Source: Berberis thunbergii
Taxonomy: Eukaryota; Streptophyta; Magnoliopsida; Ranunculales; Berberidaceae
Assembly (NCBI GenBank): GCA_003290165.1
Contig: QNQO01006950.1
Coordinates: 151,116 to 215,115, forward strand
Direction of reading: 5' to 3'
DNA: 64,000 nucleotides
The notes under the pieces were generated by a model, which was given only the letters and a program-made list of their open reading frames with translations, searched no databases and was not told the DNA's origin. Position numbers and translations under genes: made by a program. Within the stretch, counting starts at the first letter, position 1, and the number at the start of each line of letters is the position of its first letter. Below are positions 11,321 to 21,992 of the stretch, in pieces.

Positions 11321-12439
11321 CTGTAGATCTCTTCTTGCAATCTATTGTTTCCCCGTGGAAATAATGGATTTAGTAGAATGACTGTATAAACGATTTAGGG
11401 ATCCAATAATGAACCACTAGTAGCAGAAAAAAAATCTGACTTTCTATTACCATTGATGTAAAGGGGGAAGATTATCATCTTTGAAGATAGAAATTGATTT
11501 TGTTCAAGATTAGCTAATATAGATAATGTTCATTTAGTTTTAAGATGTACCCAATTTTTTTATTTGCTGAAAACGTTTTGGTTTTGTTTGATTTATCATC
11601 TATAGCTGTCTTTTCTAAATCTTCTTGTGATTAATTGTGTTTTAAGCATACTCCAGTTTCTCTTTGGTCACCTTTGGTTGAAAGATGCATCTTATCTATT
11701 TATGACAAAGTTTGATAATATTAGTCATTCGAAACTGGAATGCAAACTTTTAGTCATTCGAAACTGGGTTGCAATTGATTGCATTTTTTTTTGTAAAATC
11801 CTATTTCCTACCTGATGAAATTGTAGTTGATTGTAATTTCTCGGCTTTAGCTTCATAGTTAATGAATTTGGTCGTGGCATGTGTTTATCAAGCCTGGTAT
11901 TGACTAAGGCTTGGATGCTTTTAAGGCTAGTATTGACTAGGCGCAGTTTAAAGAAATGTGGAGGTTCAAGTTTAAAGAAATCAGGCCTCTGTTGAAGACC
12001 AAGGATGATGGAAGGTGAGGTTTGGGCTGATGTACGTGCTGTTTCTGGCCGCAGCGGGTTTCAGCGTGCGCGGTTAACACATTGGTTTTGAGCTGTGGTT
12101 GAGGCATTCTCCTTACATGTGGTGGCCGTCTAACCTAGTTCAAGTATTGTTATTTAGGTATCATCTCAAACTCTTTATCTTTGTTGTTCATTTCTCTTTT
12201 GTTACATGTCTCTGATGATGAAACTGTGATCCTACAGAACACTTCATGAAGAAGAGGTGAGGCCAATTATGTGATGACATCCGAGCAGGCCAGCTAGGCC
12301 CCATGATTACAGACTCTGAGTGCAGATCAGCTATGTTGGACATACTTAAATCAGTAATGAAGCTCTTAAATATGGTGAATTTGATTACATAAATGGAGGT
12401 ATGCATGCAACTTGTAGGGTGATGGTTTCTGTTCTTTTA
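11321..12439. other. Internal Pack-CACTA 1 region, no gene recognised
   Basis: The sequence is AT-rich and intron-like, with short higher-GC islands near 11940-12070 and 12230-12330 that could be further captured exons. Their translations gave no family I recognise. Confidence 0.4.
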
Positions 12440-13370
12440 ATTTAGATTGATAAGGAAGGGATTTTACCTTAATTTAGTTTGTGTGTTGCAAAGGGTGTTC
12501 AACATGGGATGATTTTGAATTTGCATGAAAATCGGGTTGTTGTTTATGCTGATTAGTGTATTTGAAAAGACATATTTGTACACATTAGATTGATAAGAAG
12601 GAGGGCTTTGGTCTTAATTTAACATGGGTTTTGGTCTTAATTTAACTTTTTTGTGGTTTGTTGATGCCAAAGAAGTTCAATTTGAGATGATTTTGAATAG
12701 TCGGACTGAAAACATTTATCTCATTAGATTGATAAGAAAGAGGGTTTTGCACTTAATTTAATTTGTTTGTGGTTAGTTTATTCCAAAGGAGTTCAACTTG
12801 AGATGATTTTGAATAGTCTGACAGAAAGCATTTATCTCATTAGGTTGATAAGAAAGAGGGTATTGGTCTTAATTTAATTTGTTGGTGGTTAGTTGATGCA
12901 AAAGGAGTTTAGTTTGAGATGATTTTGAATAGTCTGATGAAAAACATTTATCTCATTAGATTGATAAGAAAGAGGGTTTTGGTCTTAATTCAATGAGATG
13001 ATTTTGAATTTGCATGAATGGGGTTGTTGATTGGTGTGTTTGAAAAGATTTATATGTGCTCATTACTGATAAGGAAATCATGCAATTTCAAGTTTAAACT
13101 CGAGAAATGAATTTGACATGGAAGAAGCCCTTAGTTTTTCTTTCTTTAGGGTTTTGATTAATTATTGCAAAGAAGTTTTATTTCAGATGATTTGGAATTT
13201 GCATGAAAATGGGGTTGTTGTTTTTCGTCAGTAGTGTGCTTGAAAAGATATATGTGTACTCATAGATTGAAGAGGAGTGTTTTGGACTTAATTTGATTTG
13301 TTTGTGGTTAATTGATGCAAAAGGAGTTCAATTTGAGATGACTTTGAAGTTACATGAAAAGGGGGAGAGG
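12440..13370 (+). repeat. Tandem repeats, period about 116 bp, inside Pack-CACTA 1
   Basis: The unit TTAGATTGATAAGAAAGAGGGTTTTGG...AGGAGTTCAATTTGAGATGATTTTGAATAGTCTGA...ATTTATCTCA recurs with starts at about 12590, 12725, 12842 and 12958, and in more diverged form near 12446 and 13265. The best copies are 115-117 bp apart. It looks like an amplified piece of intron. Confidence 0.8.
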
Positions 13371-13743
13371 GTATTCTCTTCAATTAACTGTATTTCTATT
13401 TGAGACATCTCATGGCCTGATTTAATTCTCAGCATCCTTTGTTCTTCGATAAAGCATTATATCTATTTGGGGAACTTTTTTTTTTGCTTATTTATCTCAA
13501 TGAATGTGAATTCATGTTGTTTCCACTGATCAAAAACATGTTTTTGATGTGTCAGATGCTTGTTACTCATGATATGGATTTTTATTACTTTTTTTTTTAA
13601 GTTGCTATTTCATCCTGCTTTCTATCTACGTTTGTCTATCAACTGATTGTAATGAAATACTGTAAAGTATTGCTTTTCCAAATATTTTATTTATTTTAAA
13701 GTTTTTGCACATTCTCTTATTTTTTATGGTCTTATTTGAAACT

Positions 13744-13757
13744 CCCCCCCCCCCCCC
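13744..13757 (+). repeat. Poly-C run
   Basis: Fourteen consecutive C bases lie in an intron-like context. Similar runs occur at 33005-33021 and 36629-36653. Confidence 0.9.
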
Positions 13758-14149
13758 TTCCATAGGTTAAAGAGAAAAAAGGTGCTTCAAGTGCAGAGAA
13801 TATAGAATTTGCTGCTGCAGGTATGCCATCATGAAATTCATCTTAATTGTGACATTTGAAGTCCATGTAAATTCTGGTTGTGGTAGGGTATTATGTTCTT
13901 GGTTGGGCCATCTGGCCATGTACCATGTGTAATCTGCAAATGACACACATTTTATCAATCTGTACCAAGCAACTTGCACTGTTAATGTGGACTTAGATAT
14001 TTATTTTAGATAGAATATTCAGTGTCTGTGTAATAGAAATTTGTTTAAGGATCTTCAGTTGTAGTTCGCATTTTGTTTAAGGATAATTTGGAATTGGTTG
14101 ACATTGTTTCTGGAATTTGTTATTCTTGTTGATGTTTGGTTAAATGCAG

Positions 14150-15165
14150 GTTGGGTATACACCCGATTACCTATTTCTACTACAAACAATCCTCAGATCA
14201 GATCCCCAGGTATTTTGCAATGTCTGATGCATGTAAATTTTGTTGTTAAGCCATCTTAAATAAACATGATCAACATTCTAGGATACAGTGTGTTTAAATT
14301 ATTCATGGTGTGTTGGGACAATCATCAAATCTTAGTTCATTTTCAAATTTCATGGACTTGTGCTTCTATGTTCTTTCATTCAACCTAAGTCAACATTAAA
14401 CACATGATTTTCCTTCTATGCAGGTCCTGGAGATCAATCTAGTGACATTTCCAAATGTAGCTGATGCCATATTGGCCAATGGTGTAAGATGTTATTCTTT
14501 GTTTGTGTGCCTCCCTGCAGCATTACACTGAGTTATCGGATATTAAACATGTCATTGTGAATACTCATGCAATTGAGCCTCAGGTCTGTAAAGTTTAATA
14601 CTCATACTTTGGCTTGAGAGTAGTGCATGTAATGTTATTCTAAAATATGGGTGTTGTCCAGTCACTTGTAGAGTTCTTTGGAACCCTTTCCAGGGAGTGG
14701 GCATTGGAATGTATGAAGGACCTTTTGCTGGTTAATTTGACAGGAAATCTTCAGATCATCGTGCAGGTACTTGTCGCTTACCTGCTTTCTTTATAGACTA
14801 GGTTTAGTTTTATCTTTTTAACTCTAATGAAAAATGTTTTTTTGCAGGCTGCCAAAGAGTACTCTGAGCAGTTGGGTGTTGAGTCATGTATAAAACTCTA
14901 TGAGCAATTCAAATCCTATGAAGGTTTATATTTTTTCTTGGGGGTCTTATTTGAGCTCCAGGTATTTTTTTAGTAACTACTGCCCTCCCCTTTTCCATTA
15001 CACTCACTTCTTTTTCCTGATTCTCACCGGTCATTTTCCTGGTACAGTGAGGATCCCGACATTCATTTTAAGTATATTGAAGCTGCTGCGAAAACTGGAC
15101 AAATCAAAGAGGTCGAGCGTGTCACAAGAGAGTAAAGTTTTTATGACGCGGAAACAATGATTTCT
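14150..15165 (+). pseudogene. CHC: Captured clathrin heavy chain gene fragment with introns
   Basis: Six exon-like pieces match consecutive parts of plant clathrin heavy chain, the triskelion subunit of endocytic and Golgi vesicle coats: 14150-14209 (TPDYLFLLQTILRSDP), 14424-14481 ([18 protein letters not shown]), 14521-14583 ([20 protein letters not shown]), 14662-14766 ([20 protein letters not shown]), 14848-14961 ([19 protein letters not shown]) and 15048-15160 ([20 protein letters not shown]). Most pieces are bounded by AG and GT, so the gene was captured as DNA, not cDNA. Only a short middle part of the 1,700-residue protein is present. The segment coding for the residues between the second and third pieces is missing and replaced by 39 bp that look like a mini-intron. 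In the last piece one extra base shifts the frame after VTRES. It cannot encode clathrin. Confidence 0.88.
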
Positions 15166-16888
15166 ACTTTGCTCACTCGCTGGCATGATTGTGAATATTT
15201 TCTGGATGCTGCTTCCCATTTTCAGTGCGCTACAATTCCTGTGAATCAGTGCTTGCATATTCCTTGAATCCACTAGGGTGATTGCCTTAGTGGGAGTACA
15301 ATTTGGTTTGATATGCTTACAACTTACCTGTTCAATTTATGGTGCATACTAGTGTAGTCCTACCCACGAGATGTTTGTAATTTTTGTATGCATTTCTGTT
15401 GTTGAAGAAAGTTTGAATTGAAGCCATGAAAATCATAGTTATGTCAAGAATGGCTGTAAAGTGATAATGTTCTTTGCATTCCTGAATTTGGGTTCTCAAC
15501 CTTGATAAAAAAAACAAATAATGAGCACTACCCAGTCAATTGACTCTACTGTAGATTAGTATAGTAACAAAGTGAAATTTGGCATGGAACTAGATCTACA
15601 TTTGTTATCTTGCTGAAGTTATAATAACTGTTAATCATTCATATCTATTCAAATATTTTACGCGCTTCTGTAATATTTAGTGAGGAATCATTGTCTAGCA
15701 AAAAGATCATGGCTCTGATTTTAAAGTTCTTTTTTTTGTTCAAACTTTATTCAGTCAATTACATCTCGACACCAATCTTGGCGGAGTTTTAAGTCACTGT
15801 CTTAGTTTCATTTCGGCATAAGTAGCAAGATTTTTTTCCCCAGTTTTGTGCGGGGTATTGGTATGCCAGTAATGCTGCTCCATCTGATAGGAATCTCCTC
15901 ATAAAAACTTGGTTTTGTTATTCAATAGCATGGGAGGCAATCAGCTAACATGACTGATTTTAATCTGATTTTAATCCCCAGCTAGCACGGGGATCACCAA
16001 TCTTACATCAATATCCTTGTGGGGAATGACGGGGATCACTGACAAAGGGGTTTTTCATCTGGTAAGTTAAATATAACTGCTTACTGAGAAAATTATTAAA
16101 TTTGATTGTTCCATAATATGTTGTTATTGATCAAATCTTTTTTCCTGTCAGATATATTAGTGCACGATTCAGTACAAGAGTGTCTTTCTAAAAAGAAATG
16201 CAAACAAAACCTTAACTGTTGCAAGTTGGTTATTTCCAGCTTTTCATAGTTCGTTGTAGCATTTGTTACAGAGCTTTACAATTTCAGAACTAAAACAATG
16301 ATAATCAAAATTTTGCGCTCATTCAGACTAACCCCCTGCACCCACCGAAAACAAGTACAAACATGGAAGGAATTTTGGTGGTAAAACTTTAAAGTACAAA
16401 ATTACATGTCTTCACCAAGTGATGTGTTAAATCCCAATGGAAAGAAAAATACACTGGTATTGGATCCTCTTCGAATTAAGTTTATTTTATTCATATGTAT
16501 GATGTTACATCCTTTCTCTTTGTTCTTGTTGCAGTATGCGCAGGCATCATCTTTTAACTTGTTGCATGCAACATACATCTTTATTAGACTGCCTATTAAT
16601 CAATGTTAATAATTATTTGTTCTCTATGATTTATTATCCATAGGCATATATGAAGCAGAAGTACCGATTTTTATATGTTTAAAGTTTCTTTCTATTTTCC
16701 CCTTGTGTTTGTCTCCCTGTTTCTGGGTTTGGAGGTTTAAGTTAAATATTTCACAATTTGACTTACCACAGTATTCTTCTTTGTAAACATTAGCATTCTA
16801 GATCAATCAAATGAAGAAGAACATGATTGTTTGTGCAACTTGGGAGTAGAATCAACAAAAAGGAGGGAAGAAGAAAGGTCAAGCAAGT
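15166..16888. other. Spacer between captured fragments in Pack-CACTA 1
   Basis: AT-rich, intron-like sequence. No exon of a family I can name was found. Short GC-richer patches near 15960-16060 may be degraded exons. Confidence 0.4.
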
Positions 16889-17620
16889 ATGGGTAATTGT
16901 TGTTTCTTCAAATCAGCTCAAGTGAACCATAGAAGCTCAACAACTTTAACTTCCTCAACTCCAGGTACTCGAACAATATTTTTTTTTTTTGCAATAATTG
17001 ATCTTTTCTTTTAATGGAGTCTCTTAAGTTTCAGTTTTTGTTGATGGGTTTTCCTTATTTTGCTTAGATTCTGTGTTTTTGTGTTAATATCTATATGAGG
17101 CAATGGGGTTTTGGTATAATTTTATTGGATCTTGTACTCAAATAGAAATCCATTTAAAAACTAAACTTTGTTGTAATTATGTGTGTGTTAATGGTGTTTT
17201 AGGACCTCAAAATTGTCAGTTTTTATCTCAAATTGAACTGGGATCTTCTTCCTCTTGGAATCCAAACAATACCCATTATGTCATTTCTTGAACATGTTCC
17301 TTAAGTTTCAGAATCTTTCACACCAAGTCCCTTAATTAATAATCTGCTTTAGTTTTGTGTTAGAACATCAAAAGCTCCAGCTTGACTCAAAAACACCGGA
17401 TGGGGTTTGGATTTGTGGGTTACCCTTTTTAATACAATAAAAGAATCTATTTTGTACTTGTTCATAAGAGATTAAGGGAATTCTGATTAGTACTCTGACA
17501 CACTAGATCCTATGTATTAATTATAGGGTCATCAAAGGCCAATAACAATGGAGGTGGTGGTGATCACCATCCTTATTTTTGTTATGTGCTTTTGTCACTG
17601 AAATTAGAGTCAATTCTTTG
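16889..17620 (+). pseudogene. Captured 5' gene fragment beginning MGNCC, gene not identified
   Basis: An ATG at 16889 opens MGNCCFFKSAQVNHRSSTTL and runs to a good donor at 16964 (CCAG|GTACTC). An acceptor at 17526 allows in-frame continuation (SSKANNNGGGGDHHP). MGNCC is a typical start for an N-myristoylated and palmitoylated membrane-anchored plant protein, such as many kinases, but the rest is too short and low in complexity to name the family. It lies in the same orientation as the neighbouring fragments. The downstream reading becomes cysteine-rich and loses any resemblance to a protein family. Confidence 0.45.
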
Positions 17621-17689
17621 TTGCTGTGGTGGTGATAATTTGTTTGTAATATGGATGTTTATAACTAAAATTGTATCAAATGGATGTTT

Positions 17690-18284
17690 GGATGAAGTAA
17701 TTATTGAAACAAACATCCCACAAACTTTACCCATTGTGGTAAAGTCCCAAAGTGGAAGAAGGCATCATAAAGTCTTCAATAAGTTTGGATTCACAAAGAC
17801 AGTATCTCCTTCTCAGGTACTACAACACACTTTTATGATTTCATTTGGTTTGATTTGATTAGAATGATTGTTTTGACACTTTGGGTATGTGATTTAATGA
17901 TTCTAGATTGAATCTTATGATGGGTATTGGATTGTTTTGTTTGATTTCTGATTGGGTTTTTGTGTATTGAATCATGTAGAGCATCATTAAGGTCTCTAGT
18001 AAGTCTGAGTTTAGGCTACCTATTGAGCAGACTACTAGGAGGAGAGGGAAGTCATTGTTTGTTGTGGTTGGGGACACAGTCTTGTGTAAAAAAGAAAGTG
18101 TGGAGACACCTCTTGAGCCTAGAACTTATGCAGGGAATCTTTTGAGTGTTGTATTGCAGAAACATCGCCATCTCTTCCATTTCGCGGTGACGAAGCAACT
18201 AGACCAATTGGCTTCTGATAGGGATGAAGCAGTTGCCTCAATACAGCGCAGTTCTTCTTTGACCGAATCATTTCTTCAGAGGTA
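17690..18284 (+). pseudogene. Captured DUF760-like gene fragment
   Basis: Two exon-like pieces are visible. The first, to a donor near 17816, reads GRRHHKVFNKFGFTKTVSPSQ. The second starts at about 17980 after an AG and reads IIKVSSKSEFRLPIEQTTRR, then FVVVGDTVLCKKESVETPLE, then GNLLSVVLQKHRHLFHFAVT, KQLDQLASDRDEA, ending near 18284 at a donor-like GGTAATTG. The GNLL...HLFHFAV.KQL..LA.DRD pattern resembles plant DUF760 proteins (UV-B-induced At3g17800 type, plastid-targeted, function unclear). The first piece may belong to the MGNCC fragment instead. Only part of the gene is present. Confidence 0.45.
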
Positions 18285-18559
18285 ATTGATCCTTCCCTTT
18301 TTCAATCACGCCAAGAGTTATTAGTTAACTTGTTGAGTTTGATTGTAAGTAAAAGATTGATCTACTACATTTTAATTGTCAACTCTACCTGTGGTTTCAT
18401 CTGGTAGTTCTGTCATCATAGAGTAGTTGTCAGTTTGAGCAATCAAAATTACAATTGTGATTCAAGAATTATGAACAATAGTTACAATTGTGAGGCACCA
18501 GTTAGAATCAACTAGTTTTTTCAGTGAACTTCCCTTTCTCTCATTCTCTATCCTTACCA

Positions 18560-19879
18560 ATGGCTTCTCATCTCTGGACTTTATGTCTAGGCCTCTTATT
18601 TATGGCCTCTCTAACAAGTGCTGCTAAACCAAGAGCACCTATGATGGTACCATTCCACAAAAACTATGCACCAACACGGGCTTTTGATCACATCAAGTAC
18701 TTCAATGGTGGCAATGAGATTCAACTCAAACTTGATAACTATACTGGTAATTAGTGTTAATGTTCAACACTCAAAACAAATAACCCCATCTTCTTCTTCT
18801 TTTTTTTCATTTCAAATCATCTAAACAGGCTACTCACTACTAACTTGTTTGTGTAGGCACTGGGATTCAATCCAAGGACAATTACTTGTTTGGTCACTTC
18901 CAAATGCACATCAAGATGGTTGGAGGAGATTTAGCTGGAACTGTCACTGCTTTCTATGTAGGTGCTATTTTGTTGTTTTTTTTTTTAAGTAGTGGTTTTT
19001 TGTTGATGTTGTGATATTATTGCAGCTGTCCTCGCAAGGAAATGAGCATGATGAGATAGATTTTGAGTTCTTGGGGAACAGAACAGGGCAGCCCTAAATT
19101 CTATAGACCAATGTGTTCACTGGAGGGGCTGGAAGCAGAGAACAAAGGATCTATCTCTGGTTTGATCCCACCAAAGCATATCACTCTTACGCAGTTCTCT
19201 GGAACATGTATCAGATAGTGTGAGTATTTATTATTTATTATTTTATATATGTGGGGGGAGGGGGCTTTTCATTTGACCTCATATACTATTTTTCAATGTA
19301 CATAAATTATTTAAGATCTGAACATTTGATGAACACAAACTATACTCATAGTGTTTAATTTCCATCTTCACTGTTTCCAAGTATTGGAAAGGAATACATT
19401 TATTTTCTCTTTTAGTTACATTTGTGCATTTTAGAATCTTAGCTTTGATTATTAAAGTTTGAACTGGAATTGGATTCAGGTTCTTTGTGGACGACGTACC
19501 AATTAGAGTGTTCAAGAACATCAAAGATATGGGAGTGAAATTCCCATTCAACCAACCAATGAAGCTCTACTCAAGCCTATGGAACGCGGACGACTGGGCT
19601 ACAAGAGGCGGGTTAGAAAAGAATGATTGCTCCAAGGCACCCTTTATAGCTTCATACAAAGGCTTCCATATCGACGGTTGAGATGCGTCGGCATAGGCAA
19701 AAGTTTGTGCAACACAAGGGCAAAGATGGTGGGATCAAAAGGAGTTCCAGGATTTGGATGCTCAGCAATGGAGAAGGCTTAGATGGGTCAAACAGAAGTT
19801 CACTATCTACAACTATTGTACTGATAGGGTTAGGTTTGCTAAAATGCCTGTTGAGTGCAAGAGAGATAGAGATGCATAA
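18560..19879 (+). pseudogene. XTH: Captured xyloglucan endotransglucosylase/hydrolase (XTH) gene, four in-frame stops
   Basis: Four exons with good splice sites (18560-18746, 18857-18957, 19026-19219, 19480-19879) span an almost complete XTH, a GH16 cell-wall enzyme that cuts and rejoins xyloglucan. A signal-peptide-like start ([20 protein letters not shown]) is followed by the catalytic motif [10 protein letters not shown] in exon 3 and its N-glycosylation site. Exon 4 carries [29 protein letters not shown] and the C-terminal XET domain with [10 protein letters not shown]. Stops interrupt it at 19095 (TAA) and 19104 (TAG), just after the catalytic motif, and at 19679 (TGA, where a conserved Cys is expected) and 19694 (TAG). 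Introns are retained, so capture was from genomic DNA. It is dead as an enzyme gene. The start is the ATG opening the hydrophobic leader; the ATG at 18524 lacks support. Confidence 0.93.
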
Positions 19880-20027
19880 ACAAATTAAGCTCACTTAGAT
19901 TTTCAGGTGTTTATTTTCTTTTATTCATTAGTGTTGTTGAAACAATATATCATTGTAATTCATCCTATGGTATTGGTTTTTACTAAAATTTGAATGCATA
20001 TGCTTTTAGTCATTTGATAGAAAAACA

Positions 20028-20166
20028 AAAAAACAAAAACAAAAAACAAAAAACAAAAAACAAAAAACAAAAAACAAAAAACAAAAAACAAAAAACAAAA
20101 AACAAAAAACAAAAAAACAAAAAACAAAAAACAAAAAACAAAAAACAAAAACAAAACAAAAAAAAA
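20028..20166 (+). repeat. (AAAAAAC)n array beside the right end of Pack-CACTA 1
   Basis: About twenty near-perfect units of AAAAAAC or AAAAAC lie between the XTH fragment and the right subterminal repeats. It creates spurious Phe/Leu and Lys/Gln open frames on both strands. Confidence 0.9.
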
Positions 20167-20467
20167 TTTGCCACGGCTTAAAACCGTGGCTAACTATTGC
20201 AATGGCTCAGAGCCGTGGCCAAGAGTTGCCACGGCTTATAACCATGGCTAGGACTTGCCACGGCTTAAAACTGTGGCTAAAACCTTTGCAACGGCTTATA
20301 ACCGTGGCTAGGACTTGCCACGGTTTTAAGCTGTGGCTATTCCTGGCCACGATTTTTAGCCGTTACTGAGGATTTAGCGACGCCCCTACAGCCCACGGTT
20401 CTAAGCCGTGCCAATGGGTTACCCCCACGGTTTAAAACCGTTGCTAATGGCCATTTTTGGTGTAGTG
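20167..20467 (+). repeat. Right subterminal repeat array and terminal inverted repeat of Pack-CACTA 1
   Basis: Ten or so variants of GCCACGGCTTAAAACCGTGGCTA, many nearly palindromic, precede the terminus TTTTTGGTGTAGTG. The array mirrors the left end (10631-10975). Confidence 0.85.
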
Positions 20468-21745
20468 AAACACCTCTAGTTGAGGTCTAGACCGAGACAA
20501 TGAGCAATGCAGACTGCAAAAGACACGGTCTGTACCACAGCCACTATCAGGCGTAGCAACTATGGGGCAATCAGATTCTACCACCTAAGGCAAATCCTCA
20601 GAAGAGCCTTCTACCGGAGCGGCCCTACGTGAATCAGCATCAGCGAAAGCTGCCATCGCAACCCCCACCAGATGGTCATTATGAGCCTCGACCTGTGCGA
20701 CACTAAGGTTCCTTATCTAAGTCGGAAACATCAGTCTCCACCTAAACAGGCCTAGCAGACTTGCGCTCCCCCTTCACAGGAGCGGGTTGTACCGAAAATA
20801 GCCCAGTTCTAATGCGAGACCTCTTCCTCACGAAAGAGGTAAAAGTCTTAGACGGTTCATTTGCATCAGATAGAACAGAAGCTTTGGCCTCAGTAGCCTT
20901 CATTTTCCTGGAAGGGGGCCCATCTTCCAACTTAATGCACGACTCTCGATACAAAGTGGGGCGATGTGCCAATTGTCCCTCAGCTCACTATGGATGAAGT
21001 TGGAAACCCTTATGACATCGATCGCCTTTCTTTTCGGTAGGACGTGAAACTTTTTCATGGTGTTTTGCTCCTCTAAGGTAAGAGGAGTAGTGGAAAACCT
21101 TCCTGCAGAAAAAATGCAAGCGATGGTTAATCGACTCACTATCAAGCATATCAAAGTCACAAGAAAAAAGATGAACTTACGAAGCGGCCTGAACTGTCGC
21201 TTGAGCGGATGACCCTTACATTGAAAATACTTAGAATCCGTAGGGGCTAGGAACAATACTTTTGCCAGAACTTGAAATCATCAGGCAGCTTAACGAAGCA
21301 ATTCGGCGACTTCATCTTACAAACAACATTATTCTTTAGCCGAGTAGAAGTCAACAACTGAATCACCCACGGAATCACGCTTACGCTGGTCTCTTTAGCA
21401 CTGAGCAGAATTATGACGATAAAACAAGCACCGAAAAATGCTATATCCACTGGGCCCAACTGAGCCAGACGAATCCCTAAAAAGTTCAAGAACTCCCAGA
21501 TCACATCTAGCACCGAAAAATGCACTCCAATTTGAAGCATCTCGCAATTTAAACAGATAAAACAAGCCGAATGTGACATTGGCGTCTAGTCGCCCGTCAA
21601 GAAATACAACGGCAGGTCCTCAAGGACTTCAAACTTCGTATGGATTTCGACAAGACCGTGTTCGGACAACAACCTATCTTCGATAACTCCAGGCCCCCGG
21701 CCAAGACAGCGTCATCAAAAAGGTTTTCTTGAGCCATGAAGAAGA
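20468..21745 (-). pseudogene. Antisense ORF of Gypsy element 1, 5' part
   Basis: On the minus strand, frames at 21247-21579 and 20742-21256 form the start of the antisense gene. The 21247-21579 frame contains LQIGVHFSVLDVIWEFLNFL followed by GIRLAQLGP, matching the pattern G(V/L)R.PL..F..E.L...G(I/L)A..QL.PN of the domain called 'putative gypsy type transposon' (PF04195), seen in antisense ORFs of plant Tat elements. The following part is polar and basic. The gene is then cut at 20467 by the CACTA element and resumes at 10630. Expression and function of such ORFs are unknown. Frameshifts and stops make this copy non-coding. Confidence 0.6.
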
Positions 21746-21978
21746 TGAACAATCTTTTTTAATTAGAGTTGTGGCTTCGAAAACAAGGAAAGTAGATGAA
21801 TCAAACTCTACACAGTGGATGACCTATATAGAGATTGGCTTTCCGCCTCTTTTCCATTGAATCAACGTACGTTCAATTAATGCAGCGCGTGGCTCAAGCA
21901 ACGATTCAGACTCAATCATCATGAGCGCGCACATCCCTTCAAGAGATGACTAAACGAACCGATGTGACGACCCACTAA

Positions 21979-21992
21979 CTTGGGGGAGTAGC
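21979..21992 (+). other. Polypurine tract of Gypsy element 1
   Basis: TTGGGGGAGTAGC lies directly before the 3' LTR. Gypsy element 2 has AAGGGGGAGTAGC in the same place, supporting its role as the plus-strand primer. Confidence 0.75.

Larger units (their letters stand above)
10631..20467 (+). mobile_element. Gene-capturing CACTA (En/Spm-type) transposon, Pack-CACTA 1
   Basis: The element starts CACTACACCAAAAGGCC and ends GGCCATTTTTGGTGTAGTG, perfect inverted termini of at least 13 bp of the CACTA type. Both ends carry arrays of CCACGGCTTAAAACCGTGGC-like subterminal repeats. Flanking trinucleotides are CAA and AAA, consistent with the family's 3-bp target duplication plus one mutation. The flanking Gypsy antisense ORF resumes on the other side. 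Inside are a CT-rich leader, tandem repeats and at least four intron-containing gene fragments, all in plus orientation. I found no TNP2 or TNPA transposase motif, so it looks non-autonomous and would depend on a transposase supplied elsewhere. Host gene capture by CACTA elements is known (for example in soybean and sorghum). Confidence 0.88.

Noticed and set aside
18524..18559. Upstream ATG extending the XTH N-terminus by 12 residues
   Set aside because: The ATG at 18560 starts directly before a typical XTH signal peptide; the upstream part looks like 5' UTR.
19960..20181. Open frames of Phe/Leu (minus) and Lys/Gln/Asn (plus) repeats
   Set aside because: They are by-products of the (AAAAAAC)n array and have no coding character.
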